Shown: positions 1 through 10,913, numbered from the stretch's first letter. The stretch: DNA of 64,000 nt from Diadophis punctatus similis (GCA_023053685.1 JALIGW010000002.1:245674177-245738176), one strand, 5' to 3'. Program-made: numbers and translations. The notes: generated by a model not told the origin, from the sequence alone.

Positions 1-84
1 TTCTACTCTATTCTCTATTCTCTTCTATTGTTCTGTTCTATTCTCATTTCTATTATTTCTATTTCTTTCTATTTCTATTCTAAA
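1..84 (+). repeat. degenerate (TTCTA)n microsatellite
   Basis: The window opens in a pentanucleotide array of TTCTA/TTCTC type with many substitutions. The same motif follows CR1-type LINE tails elsewhere in the window, so this is probably the 3' tail of such an element lying before the window. Confidence 0.75.
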
Positions 85-632
85 GAAGGGCCTGTAATGG
101 CTTGCCTCATTAAAAAAAAAAGTTTATAAAACGTATGGGTGAGAAGAGCAGTTAGGGAGAACCACTTATCCATTTCCTCTGAAATTAAGAAAATTCAGGG
201 GCGGTTCTTTGAGTGACAGGATACCTGATCTGCTTGGAAGGGACCCAAATGCAGGCCTCTGCTTCTACATTTTAAAAGATTGGGTCGCAAGCGTTAGGAA
301 AAGGCCCTTGCAATGAGTTTTAGATGTTGAGCTTGTAGACACCCGTGGGCCTATCATCCCCTTGTCCCTCCTGTATTTAGTTAATATATTTTAATTAAAA
401 CTGATAATAAATGGAAAACTGACTTTGAGTCAGGCACTGGCCTAAGGCCCAAAGGCTCCTTAGCCTTTCTTGGAAAATAAAAATGATAAGATGGCTGCTT
501 GAATGGAAATGTGCCCAGATAGCCAGAAAAGAGCACTACATTGGCAGAAAGGGAGGTGGGGTTTGTTAATTGAGGAATTCTGGGTGGGCTGGGGTTGACC
601 CCCATTGTAAAATTCTAAATATAGCCCCCCAC
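85..632. other. no gene recognised
   Basis: I see no gene and no repeat family I can name, apart from a short piece around 570-600 that resembles the AATTCTGGG part of the CAGGGATCTCCAACC hAT family. Confidence 0.5.
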
Positions 633-943
633 CAGGGGTGGGTTGCAACTTACCTCACTGCCGGTTCGCTTCCTCCCGTGCCGTGTGGCCGCGCCTTGTC
701 GCGCGCACATGCACAGTGCAAAAAAACCCCCCAAAATAAAAAAAACCCCCAAAAACAAAATGGCGGTGCATGCGCAGTGCCGGAAACTCTGCTTCTGTGC
801 ATGCGCAGAAGAAAAAAAAAATTCAAAAAAATTCAAAAAAAATTCAAAAACAAAAAAGAGATGGCGGTGCCGACAGACCAGCACCGACTGATCCGGTTCG
901 GTGACATCATTGTGATGTCACCAGCGGGTCGCTACCGGTTGCA
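633..943. mobile_element. CAGGGGTGGGTTCC hAT-like element, right end cut
   Basis: The left end reads CAGGGGTGGGTTGC. The interior carries paired GCATGCGCAG-type motifs, A-rich stretches and a right half with CGGGTCGCTACCGGTT. The copy stops where it meets the MITE that follows, so no target duplication is visible. It is nonautonomous. Confidence 0.6.
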
Positions 944-1152
944 GTGTCCCAGGGTCATGTGATCCCCTTTTGTGACCTTCTGACAAGCAAAGTCAATGGG
1001 GAAGTTGGATTCACTTAACAACCCTGTGACTAATTTAACAACGGCAACGATTCATTTAACAACGGGGGCAAGGAAATGGGGGCCAAACTCACTTAACAAA
1101 TGTCTCACTTAGCGACAGAAATTTTGTGGCCATAAGCCAAGGACTACCTGCA
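944..1152. mobile_element. CAGGTAGTCC MITE, right half
   Basis: Only the right half of the 0.4-kb MITE is present, ending in AAGGACTACCTG. It keeps the series of CACTTAACAAC motifs typical of the family. Confidence 0.75.
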
Positions 1153-1182
1153 ATTCATATACAGTGTAGAACTCTTAGACTG

Positions 1183-1257
1183 GCGTTTCTCAACCTTGAC
1201 TGCCTGAGGATATATGGACCTTAACTCCCAGAATTCTGGGAATTGAAGTCCACTCAG
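1183..1257. mobile_element. fragment of CAGGGATCTCCAACC hAT MITE
   Basis: TTTCTCAACCTTG is followed by an ACTCCCAGAATTCTGGG core and GAAGTCCACTCAGG. It is a diverged partial copy. Confidence 0.5.
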
Positions 1258-1424
1258 GTTCTAATGTTTGATTGTTCAGCGATCAAGCATTAAGCAAATC
1301 TAATTCCCCCCCCAATTGATTTTTGCTTATTGGAAGCCGGCTGGGAAGGTCACAAATGATGGTTGCATGTCCCCCATTGCACAGGCCTAGCTGAAGCTGT
1401 GGAGGTAACCTACTACTTTCCTTC

Positions 1425-1876
1425 AGATAGTTGCAACCAGGCCTCCCACACCTCGGCCCATTTCTTCTGCAGCCTGCAAGGCTTTCCTGAAGGCCTCTGT
1501 AGCCGATAACAGAGCTCCGGATCGATCTGGAGCTCTGTTATCGGCTGCAGAGTCCTTCAGAAAAGCCTTGCCGGATGCAGAAGAAATGGGCCGAGATGTG
1601 GGAGGTCCGGCTACAACTGTCCAAAGCCAAATAAGTTCCTGAAGACCTCTTGACAGCGAAAAGGAGGCTGGGGGTGAGCACACAAGTGAACTTCCGGTTG
1701 GGCCGTTTTTCGCTGTCCTCAGGCTTCAGGAGGCTTTCCTGAATCCTGGGGAGAGCGAAAATGGCCGAAAAGAAGGCCGAAAATCAGCTCAGCTGACATA
1801 GGGCAACACCTCGTGTTCCCTCAGATATAGCTTCGCGTGCCACCTGTGGCGCACATGCCATAGGTTCCCCATCACT
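1425..1876. mobile_element. hAT-like element piece with internal palindrome
   Basis: The right end GGTTCCCCATCACTG is the terminus of the CAGTGATGGCGAACC family. A long inverted repeat at about 1430-1622 is centred on CTCCGGATCGATCTGGAG near 1525; its arms share GCCCATTTCTTCTGC and its complement. CR1 sequence (GGGTCTCCTGCTTGGG) follows, so the element sits in a CR1 copy. Confidence 0.6.
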
Positions 1877-1917
1877 GGTATAGGGTCTCCTGCTTGGGTG
1901 GGGGGGGTTGGACTAGA

Positions 1918-2168
1918 TAGCATTAGCTTATATACCACTTTAGACTTATATACCACTTTACAGTGCTTTACAGCCCTCTCTAAGCGGTTTTACAGAGTCA
2001 GCATATTGCTCCCCCAACAATCTGGGTCCTCATTTTACCACCCTCGGAAGGATGGAAAGCTGAGTCAACCTTGAGCCTGGTGAGATTTGAACTGCCAAAT
2101 TGCAGGCAGCCGGCAGGCAGCAGAAGCAGCCTGCAGTACTGCACTCAACCACTGCGCCACCGTGGCTC
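1918..2168 (-). mobile_element. tRNA-derived SINE
   Basis: On the minus strand it starts with a tRNA-like head (GGCGCAGTGGTT as A box, GTTCAAATCTCACC as B box). The body carries TTGACTCAGC and the tail reads AAACCGCTTAGAGAGGGC. It looks like the abundant squamate tRNA SINE; the name Sauria SINE is likely but unverified. Confidence 0.8.
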
Positions 2169-2361
2169 TTATGTAGGTAAGATGACCTACAAGGTCCCTT
2201 CTAACTCTGTTAATCTGAAGAGCGCCACCATAGCACAAGAGAGAAGGCTGGCAGGATTTCTTCTGCCTGTGAGCTACTCGGAGGCCACCGATTGGGCACA
2301 TCTGGAAGGACGGCAGGCTGATTTGGAAGATATTTTTGAATGCTCAGGCGCAAACCAAGAT

Positions 2362-2756
2362 AGGTAGTCCTCGACTTACGACCACAATTGAATCCAAAAT
2401 GTATGTTGCTAAGCGAAACATTTCCTAAAGTGAATTTCGCCCCATTTTACGACTTTTCTTGCCACGTTTGTTAAGTGAATCGTTGCATGTGTTAAGTGAG
2501 TAACACGGTTGTTAAGTGAATCTGGCTTCCCCATGGACTTTGCTTCTCAGAAGGTCGCAAAAGGGGATCACGTGACCCAGGGGGACACCGCAACGATCAC
2601 AAATGTGAGTCAGATGCTCAGCATCTAAATTTTGATCACGTGACCGTGGGAATGCTGCAATGGTCATAAGTGTGAAAAAGACTCATAAGTCACTTTTTCC
2701 AATGCCGTTGTAACTTCGGTCATTAAAACAAATTGTTGTAAGTCGAGGACTAGGTG
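2362..2756. mobile_element. CAGGTAGTCC MITE, near full length
   Basis: The ends are AGGTAGTCCTCGACTTACG and its inverted partner AAGTCGAGGACTAGGT. The interior has a chain of GTTAAGTGA motifs and two GATCACGTGACC palindromic E-boxes, near 2568 and 2634. No coding capacity. Confidence 0.85.
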
Positions 2757-2930
2757 TATTTGAGCTGGTTTTGCTCTCTTCAGCCGAGGCAAAAGGAAGA
2801 AGAATATTTATGCCTTTATGAGATGAAGCTGATTCTTGAAGAAGTGGCAGCTTTCTTGCCCCAAATTGGATACATGGGTTGTTGGGAACAAGCCACAGAA
2901 TAGAAGTCTGTCATAAATTATATGGTGGCT

Positions 2931-3212
2931 ATATTCTCCAAAGCACCTGAGGGCAGGACAAAAAGCAATGGGTGGAAACTAATCAAGGAGACAAGCAACT
3001 TGGAATTAAGGAGAAATTTCCTGACAGAACAATTAATCCGTGGAACAGCTTGCCTCCAGAAGTTGTGAATGCTCCAACACTGGAAGTTTTTAAGAAGAGA
3101 TTGGACAACCATTTGTCTGAAGTGGTGTAGTGTTTCCTGCCTAAGCAGGGGGTTGGACTAGAAGACCTCCAAGGTCCCTTCCAACTCTGTTATTCTATTC
3201 TATATAAATTAT
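2931..3212 (+). mobile_element. CR1 LINE 3' end
   Basis: This is the sense-strand end of CR1 ORF2 plus its tail. It contains GGTGGAAACTAATCAAGG, the stretch for the C-terminal LPP.VVNAP.L..FK..LD-type residues, then GGTCCCTTCCAACTCTG and a short TATTC tail. Confidence 0.8.
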
Positions 3213-3999
3213 ATAGCTTAATGGTCAAGAACATGTTTTGCCTGGAGAAATTTGCAGCGTTCATTTAATGACGTTTTTTTAAAAAAAAGAAGCCGGAAAA
3301 TTGCTTCTGGCCATATGGGTGCCTCGTTTTACAACCGTTAACGACTTAAGACTTCTATTTCCAGTTCCAGTTACGGTCCTAAGCTGAAGGACTACCTGAA
3401 TGGAAATAGCCCGCTGTTGGTCTCAACCTCTAGATTTACTCTTCAGAGTCCAAATTTTTAAGGCCACCCAGAATCACCTTGTAGGAGCGATGGGCGGCAT
3501 AAAAATGTAATAAATAAACTAAAAGCACATCGATTCCTCCCCAGAAGGCCTGTGTTTCTACAATTTGGCCTTTTGAGAGAAAACGGACGAATTAGCCAAT
3601 AACTGGGATTTTTCTGGACCTTATAGCAGGTCAGGGAGAAGACCTGGAGATCCTATATTAAAGTAGCACATGACTCTAGTTCTGTATATGAACTGCACAC
3701 TGCATTGTTTAAAAAAATAATTATGTCTCAAATGCCTTTCCTTTGCTGACATGTCTTAATATTTGAGATCGGAGGAGGTGGGTGTGGTATTATATGGAAG
3801 GGATCTGTACGTGTCTATGTTTAGCAAAAAAAAAAAGTATGAGTATGTTTGAATATTTATTTAGCCCTGCGGTTGGGGTGCTACCTTTTTCATGCCTGTA
3901 ATATAAACGGCTTCCTTCTCAAGGCCTTGGTGAAAAACTAGATGCGCGTCTTGGGTTAACAAGGTGATTCGGGTACAGGGGCAGCTACGCAACCTGCAG
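3213..3999. other. mixed repeat debris, no gene
   Basis: Positions 3255-3401 look like a diverged right end of the CAGGTAGTCC MITE (GAAGGACTACCTG). Positions 3458-3524 are a LINE or SINE tail with GGGCGGCATAAAAATG and AATAAATAAA. Nothing else is recognisable. Confidence 0.5.
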
Positions 4000-4078
4000 C
4001 AGTTTAATTTAATTTAATTTAATGGATTTCTATGCCGCCCAACTCCCTGAGGACTCTGGGCGGCTCACAACATGTTAG
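4000..4078 (-). repeat. (TTAAT)n and retroposon tail, reverse orientation
   Basis: A short TTTAA array is followed by ATGCCGCCCAACTCCC and GGGCGGCTCACAAC. This is the reverse complement of a retroposon end of the 'GGGCGGC..TAAA' type, also seen near 3.5 and 46.4 kb. Confidence 0.5.
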
Positions 4079-5435
4079 ATTCCATTACAATATAAAATAC
4101 AGTAGTTAAAAAAATACAAAATACAAAAGTTAAAAAGAGTTTGGCAGCAACACCCCATCCTCTGCCTAACCCTGCCAAAGAATTGTGTGCCTTACTCGAC
4201 GGCACGCCTGCAGAAATTACTAGTCCTCAAAAAAGACGACAGCGATGTTGTTGCGTGGATTGAGGTACCGATAGGTCGGGAGGAAGAAACGGCAGGAATC
4301 TTTAGCTGCACAAATCATTCTTTCAAAAACTAGGCTTTTTCAGCTCCCCAGTTGTTGGCGTACACTGGGACACATCTGGAATATGACCCAGGCCTCCAAC
4401 ACACCGTAAAGGGCAATGCATGGCTACCTCTCTTAGATTTTTTGTATCCATCTTGGATCCTTTTTTCCCGTGCTCTGCTTTTTTTTGTTAAGGAAACATC
4501 GCTCTGCCAAATAAAATTAAAAAATCTCTCTCCGAGCCATTGTGAGGAACTCTACGGCCAACATTAAGGATCTAAACCACCACAGAAATGGACATTAAGC
4601 TGGACGGTGTCCTTGTTTCACTCCTGTGCCTGAGATGTTCTGCAGGACCTGGGCAAAAAAGTCAAGATGGCCGCAACAATGAGATGGAAGCAAAGTCAGT
4701 GGAGTTTCAGCCATACTTGGTGCAGCCTCCATCTTGTGGACAGCTCGGCCCTTGTCCAAATTGTGTTGCCTCCTTGTCTGTCTAGCCGTATCACGGTTAT
4801 AGCAGAAAAGCTGTAAAATTTTGTTTCTAGGGGAAACTGGCTGGAGACAGGTCAGCCATGACTTTCCCAGGCCTTAACTAAGGGTCCATTTGACACCGCG
4901 CAAATCCAATTCAGATAGAAAAGCACATTTTTTTCCCCTGATCCTTGCTGTCTTCCCCGCTGTTTCTCCAAAGGCAATGAACATTTATGGCTCAAGGGTG
5001 CATGTTTAATGAAGCAATTGGACACATAAGTGAGGACGTGGCCACTTCAAGATCTCACCACAATCTTTGAACCTTTAAAAAGCAGGGGTTTTTTTTATCT
5101 TGGGAGGGAGAGTTAGGAAATGCATGTACAACCTTACCTGAAGTTTTCTGATTTTCATTCCCCCCCCCCCAATCTGCCTGAGGGTTGGAGCTAGCTTACA
5201 ATATTAATGTTGGTGATTATCGTCTTGTACACCATTTGTATATATTACCTGTAATGCTGTATTCTTCAAATAAATAAATAAAATTTGGGTTTAGAAGCTC
5301 AGCCACAAATCTCTTTCTTTTGAGGGGCAGCACCTCAGCGGCCTTTACCCATTTACCAGTAATCGCTTGGGTTAAAATATCTCAAGCATATTACATTTGG
5401 CACAGAAGTAGCAGAGAACTTTACGGTTCAGTAGC
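4079..5435. other. no gene recognised
   Basis: No coding exon or named repeat family is visible. An AAATAAATAAATAAA stretch near 5268-5283 may be a retroposon tail. Short ORFs here show no recognisable domain. Confidence 0.5.
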
Positions 5436-5601
5436 GAGTAAAAAAATTTTTAAAAAGGAAAAGAGAAGCAGGCTGACTGGAGAATTCTGGGAATTGAAGT
5501 CCACACATCTTAAAGTTCGAGTAAAAATTTTTTTAAAAGGAAAAGAGAAGCAGGCTGACTGGAGAATTCTGGGAATTGAAGTCCACACATCTTAAAGTTG
5601 C
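5436..5601. repeat. two-unit tandem duplication (83 bp each)
   Basis: Units 5436-5518 and 5519-5601 are nearly identical. Each runs from GAGTAAAAA through GGAAAAGAGAAGCAGGC to an AATTCTGGGAATTGAAGTCC segment of the CAGGGATCTCCAACC hAT MITE. It is a recent local duplication of half a MITE plus flank. Confidence 0.8.
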
Positions 5602-5714
5602 CAAGTTTGAAAACCGCTGATATAGTTAAATACTGTGCAATCTGTAATTTACCCAGAGAGCATCTTGAGTTTTGCAGAATGAAAGAGGGGAAGGAAGGAA
5701 GATAGATAGATAAA

Positions 5715-6215
5715 CAGAGTTGGAAGGGACCTTGTAGGTCATCTAGTCCAACCCCCTGCTCAAGCAGGAGACCCTATACCAGTGATGGCGAACCTTTTTT
5801 TCCTCGGGTGCCGAAAGCGAGTGCGTGCGCGGTATCGCACACACGCAAGTGCCCACATCCATAATTCAATGCCTGGGGAGGGTGAAAACGGCCTCCCCTG
5901 CCCCCCAGGAAGCCGGAAATGGCCCATTTCCTGACTTCCGGTGGGCCCAGTAGGCTTCCCTGGAACCTGGGAAGGGCGAAAATGCCCTCTCCCGCCCCCC
6001 CAGAGGCCCTCTGGAAGCCAAAAACGCCCTCCCAGAGCCTCCGCGTGAGCCGAAAGTCAGCTGGCCGGCGTACACATGCACGTTGGAGCTAAGCTAGGGC
6101 AACGGCTCGCGTGCCGGCAGATATGGCTCTGCGTGCCACCTGTGGCATGTGTGCCATAGGTTCGCCATCACTGCCCTATACCATTTCTGACAAATGGCAG
6201 TAAATCCCTCTGTTT
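5715..6215 (-). mobile_element. CR1 LINE 3' fragment split by a hAT insertion
   Basis: AGTTGGAAGGGACC to GAGACCCTATACC (5717-5781) continues at 6174 with ACCATTTCTGACAAATGG. This is antisense CR1 3' sequence interrupted by the element at 5780-6173. Confidence 0.75.
5780..6173. mobile_element. CAGTGATGGCGAACC hAT-like element, complete
   Basis: 394 bp with termini CAGTGATGGCGAACC and GGTTCGCCATCACTG, flanked by a perfect 8-bp duplication CCCTATAC (5772-5779 and 6174-6181). The 8-bp duplication and CAG...CTG ends fit the hAT superfamily. No transposase; GC-rich interior. Confidence 0.88.
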
Positions 6216-6225
6216 CCATTCCACT

Positions 6226-6690
6226 ATGGGTTGTCCTTGACTTACGACCACAATTGAGCCCAAAATTTCCGTTGCTGAGAAAGATGGGTTCAGTGAATTT
6301 CGCCCCATTTTATGACCTTTCTCACCACAGTTGTTAAGTGAATCCCCGGAAGTTGTTAAGTTAGTAATGCAGTTGTTAAGCGAAAATGGCTTCCCCGTTG
6401 CCTTGGCCTGTCAGAAGGTCGCAAAAGGTGATCACATGACGTGGAAACACCGCAACCATCATAAATACATGTCGGTTGTCAAGTACCTGAATTTTGATCA
6501 TGTGCCCATGGGGCGAACTGCAACGGTCATAAGTGCAAAACAGTTATGAGTCACTTTTTTCAGTGCTGTTGTAACTCTGAAACAGTCATTAAATGAATGG
6601 TTGTAAGTCAAAGACTTACCTGTACAAGGTAATCCTTGACCTGCATTCAGTCACTTAGCAACTGGTCGAAGTTACAATGGTGACGGGAAC
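6226..6690. mobile_element. CAGGTAGTCC MITE plus partial second copy
   Basis: 6226-6625 is a diverged full copy, from GGTTGTCCTTGACTTACG to AAGACTTACCTGTA. A second truncated start (AGGTAATCCTTGACC) runs to about 6690. Confidence 0.75.
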
Positions 6691-6734
6691 AAGAAAGAGG
6701 CCTCTTTGGGTAATGTTTTCAATAACAAGGACTG

Positions 6735-7180
6735 ACTTTGATGAATGTTTCTAGTTTATTTGAAGAAGGTTCTACATTTAGGCAAGAGAAACAAAATGCG
6801 CAGGTACAGTATATGTGGTACCTTGCTCAACAGTAGTAAGTGTGAGAGGGATCTTGGAGTCCTAGTGGACAACCATTTAAATATGAGCCAGCAGTGTGCA
6901 GCAGCTGCCAAAAAAGCCAACACAGTTCTAGGCTGCGTTAGCAGAGGGATAGAATCAAGATCACGTGAAGTGTTAATACCACTTTATAATGCCTTGGTAA
7001 GGCCACACTTGGAATATACTGCATTCAGTTTTGGTCGCCACGATGTAAAAAGGATGTGGAGACTCTGGAAAGAGTGCAGAGAAGAGCAACAAAGATGATT
7101 AGGGGACTGGAGGCTAAAACATATGAAGAACATTGCTGGAATTGGGTAGGTCTATACTGGTACAGTATATGCATATGTCG
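6735..7180 (+). pseudogene. CR1 LINE ORF2 C-terminal fragment
   Basis: One frame reads residues typical of the CR1 reverse transcriptase C-terminal region: [42 protein letters not shown]. The match then moves to another frame with [16 protein letters not shown]. Frame breaks and lack of both ends show a dead, 5'-truncated copy on the plus strand. Confidence 0.85.
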
Positions 7181-7500
7181 CTGTATGTGTACATATGTCA
7201 GGTTGGAAGGTGTGTTGGATACATTTGTCCCCTTATTTGTAAAAATAATAAAGGCAGGAGATAAAGAAATACATTTTAATAAAATATCCAAAGTGTAGCA
7301 GTTACCGGTATCTCCTGTTCTAGTTCTTCAAAATGAGCCTTTTTTTTTTTTTGAGCTTTCCTAGAATGCAACCCTGCTGTTTACCATTTTGTATGCACAA
7401 CGATTAAGCATCTAAAATCCCAGCGGCAGCTGTGCAAACACTAGACTCAGGTATCCCACTAACTGAATTTTGCTTTGCATTTAAACGCAACCCGGTATCA
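7181..7500. other. no gene recognised
   Basis: AT-rich sequence with alternating ATGT/ACAT stretches and a poly-T run near 7340. Nothing coding is seen. Confidence 0.45.
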
Positions 7501-7508
7501 GTCTATAA

Positions 7509-8498
7509 CCGTGATGGCGAACCTATGGCACGTGTGCCAGAGGTGGCACGCAGAGCCCTCTCTGTGGGCACGCGCGACATCGCCAGCTGCTCTGGTGTGC
7601 AAATACACGTCGGCCATCTGGTTTTTGCAGGCGCCAGAAAACGGCCAAAACCCAGGCCGTTTCCGGGGCTTTTTTCAGGCCATTTTGGAGCCATTTTCCA
7701 GCTGTTTTCAGGCCGTTTTTCAGACCATTTTCAACCCAAAAACGGCCCGGAAAACAGCCTGGAAAATTGCCTGAAGAAAGCCCCAGAAACGGCCTGAAAA
7801 ATGGTCTGGTTTGGGGGCTGTTTTCAGGCAGTTTTCACCCCCAAAATGGCCTGAAAACGGCCTAGAAAATGGCCCGAAAACAGCCTAAAAATGGCCAAAA
7901 ACCAGGCCGTTTCCGGGGCTTTTTTCAGACAATTTTCTGGCTGTTTTCAGCCATTTTTCAGACCATTTTCAACCCAAAAACAGTCCGGAAAACAGCCTGG
8001 AAAATTGCCTGAAGAAAGGCCCAGAAACGGCCCCAAAATGGCTTGGTTTGGGGGCTGTTTTCAGGCAGTTTTCACCCCCAAAATGGCCTGAAAACGGCCT
8101 AGAAAATGGCCCGAAAACAGCCTAAAAACGGCCAAAAACCAGCCGGTTCCGGGGCTTTTTTCAGACAATTTTCTGGCTGTTTTCAGGCCGTTTTTCCAGA
8201 CCATTTTCAACCCAAAAACGGCCCAGAAAACAGCCTGGAAAATTGCCTGAAAGGCCCAGAAACGGCCCGAAAAATGGCCTGGTTTGGGGGCTGTTTTCAG
8301 GCAGTTTTCACCCCAAAAATGGCCTGAAAACGGCCTAGAAAATGGCCCGAAAACAGCCAAAAAACGGCCAAAAAACCAGGCATGCACGCGCTGGCCAGCT
8401 GGTTTTTAGGTTTCAGGTGCTCCGGCACAAGCACATGCACACACATGCCCGCACCTTCCGGTTTGGCCACTCGGTGCCGAAAAGGTTCGCCATCACTG
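7509..8498. mobile_element. CAGTGATGGCGAACC hAT-like element with expanded core
   Basis: The termini CCGTGATGGCGAACC and GGTTCGCCATCACTG are flanked by GTCTATAA (7501-7508) and TTCTATAA (8499-8506), an 8-bp duplication with one change. At 990 bp it is more than twice the size of relatives here because of the internal tandem array at 7647-8370. Confidence 0.85.
7647..8370. repeat. internal tandem array, three units of about 240 bp
   Basis: Units begin at about 7647, 7897 and 8134, each with AACCAG.CCG.TTCCGGGG. Each unit is dense in GGCCTGAAAACGGCC-type words and their complements, so single strands could fold extensively. The long ORFs through it are a by-product of the repeat. Confidence 0.85.
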
Positions 8499-8557
8499 TT
8501 CTATAATCTTACTGCAAATCCAGTATCACCCTATTTGAATTCACACTAATTACCTGT

Positions 8558-8989
8558 ACAGGTAATCCTCAGCTTACGACCGCAACTGAGCCCAGAGATT
8601 ATGCTGCTAAGTGAGAAATTTGTGAAGCCAGTTTCGTCCCATTTTAAGACTTGCCTTGCCACATGTGAATCTCTGCAGTTGTTCAGTCACACGGTTGTTA
8701 AGTGAATCTGGCTTCCCTGTTGACTTTGCTCGTCAAAGAAGGTTGCAAAAAGGGGATCACGTGACCCCGGGACACCGTAACCGTCATAAACATGTTGTCG
8801 AGCATCCGACTGTAAATCAGTTGACCCATGGGGATGCTGTTAACGGTCATAAGTGTGAAAAATGGTCAGAGGTCACTTTTTTCAGTGCCGTTGTAACTTC
8901 GAATGGCCACTAAACGAACTTAACAAATGTCTCACTTAACAACAGGAACTTTGGGCTCAACTGTGGTCGTAAGTTGAGGACTACCTGCA
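8558..8989. mobile_element. CAGGTAGTCC MITE, full length
   Basis: Runs from ACAGGTAATCCTCAGCTTAC to TAAGTTGAGGACTACCTG. It carries one GATCACGTGACC E-box near 8757. Confidence 0.85.
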
Positions 8990-9024
8990 TTTGTAAAAAA
9001 AGAGGCAGGGCTTGTATTCTATAA

Positions 9025-9164
9025 CAGGGATCTCCAACCTTGGCAACTTTAAGACTTGTAGACTTCAAGTCCCAGAGTTCCTCAGCCAGCAAAGCAAAGC
9101 TGGCTGAGGAATTCTGGGAGATGAAGTCCACAAGTCTTAAAGTGGCCAAGGTTGGAGACCCCTG
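9025..9164. mobile_element. CAGGGATCTCCAACC hAT MITE, complete
   Basis: 140-bp near-perfect palindrome with ends CAGGGATCTCCAACC and GGTTGGAGACCCCTG, flanked by a perfect 8-bp TTCTATAA duplication (9017-9024, 9165-9172). Both arms contain ACTTCAAGTCCCAGAGTTC-type sequence. Confidence 0.88.
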
Positions 9165-9225
9165 TTCTATAAGGTTGTGGCTGCCATTTTGGATTTTTTG
9201 ACCTCTCCTGCAGAAGCTGCTGAGG

Positions 9226-9522
9226 CAGGGGTGAAATCCTCCCGGTTCGCTCTTACCTGTTGGTCGCCGCACAGCCGAACAACCTGGTGGCGTTCGCGGC
9301 GCGGGGCTTTCCCCACGCGCTTCCCCCGCCCACCTGGATGCCGGCATTTGCGTTCTTTTGCCCTCTGCGCATGCGCAAAGCGTTCTGCCTGCGCAGAGGG
9401 CAAAAGAACGCTAATGCTGGCGTCCAGGTGGGCGGGGGAAGCCCCGCGCCGCGAACGCCACCAGGTTGTTCGGCTGTGCGGCGACCAACAGGTAAGAGCG
9501 AACCGGGAGGATTTCACCCCTG
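9226..9522. mobile_element. CAGGGGTGAAATCC hAT-like palindrome, complete
   Basis: 297-bp near-perfect inverted repeat bounded by CAGGGGTGAAATCC and GGATTTCACCCCTG. TGCTGAGG is duplicated exactly at 9218-9225 and 9523-9530. It is centred on a GCGCATGCGC-rich loop near 9374. The open frames on both strands are symmetry artefacts. Confidence 0.88.
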
Positions 9523-9680
9523 TGCTGAGGATAACTCCAATTTCAGGGGTGAAAAAAGTAAGTCTGAGATTTCAGTTTCCAACTCAGCCCAGTCCAAAGA
9601 TTGAGGCCCTTGTCAAAAAAAAAGGGGGCCCCAAAGAAAAGACACAACCAACAGCCATCTATTTATTACAAAGGAACCAC

Positions 9681-9923
9681 ACATAGCACTTAGCACATAG
9701 ACTAATATACCGCTTCATAGTGCTTTACAGCCCTCTCTAAGCGGTTTACAGAGTTCAGCATATTGCCCCCAACAATCTGGGTCCTCATTTTACCGACCTC
9801 AGAAGGATGGAAGGCTGAGTCAACCTTGAGCCTAGTGAGATTTGAACAGCTGAACTGCTGAACTAGCAGTCAGCTGAAGTAGGTTGCAGTGCTGCACTTT
9901 AACCACTGCGCCACCTCGGCTCC
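9681..9923 (-). mobile_element. tRNA-derived SINE
   Basis: Minus-strand copy with GGTGGCGCAGTGGTT at the head (near 9915) and AAACCGCTTAGAGAGGGC in the tail. The 3' end on the minus strand lies near 9681. Confidence 0.8.
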
Positions 9924-10231
9924 ACATAATAATTCATGAAAATCACAATATACTGGTGTAGTGTAATCCGGTTAAATTCATCTCGGGTTTACCGCCAATT
10001 TTGCCAAGCGAGGTCCAGACCCCCCCCTTCTGGATTGGAGTGGGAAAAATTATGGCTTCTCTCCTAACTCGATTTTCTTTCTTCCCCCCGCCCCCATGCA
10101 TAATAAAAAAAACAGATCCATTTCTAAGGTTACTTTTTCTACCCTCCTCTATTCTGGATTCTAGTTAGGTTTAAGAGATATCCGGCTTCGTGGCAGCAGA
10201 CAAAACTTGGGATTAGTTTTGTCTCCAGGTA

Positions 10232-10812
10232 CCGTGTTTCCCCGAAAATAAGACCCTGTCTTATATTTTTTTGAACCCCGAAATAAGCGCTTGGCCTTAT
10301 TTTCGGGGAGGTCTTATTATTTTGGGGCGCGTGGAGCAAGACGGGGCTCCTCTTGCCGTCTTACCTGATTTCCACCTCTGTCTCCCTAACCTTAACCAGA
10401 GGAAATGGTATTTTCATGGGAGGGCTTATTTTCGGGGAAGGGTGTCACGTGGTGAATATTGCCAGTTGTATGTCTATGCAGGGTGATGCACCCCTATCCT
10501 AATATTATGGTACATTCCATTACAAGCAGAACACGTGATGTGATCTTCTGCGCATGTGTGCATTCCTGATTCTCCATTATTCTCTTGTGGTTTGGCTCTG
10601 ACCAGAACGGTCGCATTTAATTAGCAAGAATGTAACTATTCAGAATTTATTGTTTTTGTACCGAAATAAATATTTTGTATTAGACTTTTAACTTCGGCTT
10701 TATTTCTAAACGTCTGAATTCCGAGAGAAAGATCAACATTGCCTCTATGGAGATTTATTCTCCTTAACAAATTTTTATTTTCGGGGGAGGTTTTATTATC
10801 GGGGAAACACGG
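10232..10812. mobile_element. CCGTGTTTCCCC element, TA target
   Basis: The inverted ends CCGTGTTTCCCCGAAAATAA and TCGGGGAAACACGG are flanked by TA on both sides (10230-10231, 10813-10814), as expected for Tc1/mariner-type MITEs. Its interior is interrupted by LTR-like sequence at 10443-10769. Confidence 0.8.
10443..10769 (+). mobile_element. LTR-like insertion, sister of 20263-20597
   Basis: Begins TGTCACGTGGTGAATATTG and ends CTTAACA. It aligns along its length with the solo LTR at 20263-20597, including GAAATAAATATTTTGTATTA. No 5-bp duplication is visible (AAGGG left, AATTT right). It lies antisense to gene A, and its TTTATT at 10754-10759 reads AATAAA on the gene's strand, 155 nt past the stop. 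Confidence 0.65.
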
Positions 10813-10913
10813 TAGGATCTTGGATGCTGTCTCTCTCTCACACACACATACACACAATAGGCCTGCCAGTAAATACAACCCACAACCCGCCAGCCTGAGA
10901 CAAACACCGACGG

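Noticed and set aside
1918..2168. tRNA gene at the SINE head
   Set aside because: A and B boxes are present, but the sequence does not fold into a full cloverleaf and is fused to a SINE body; the same holds for the other SINE copies.
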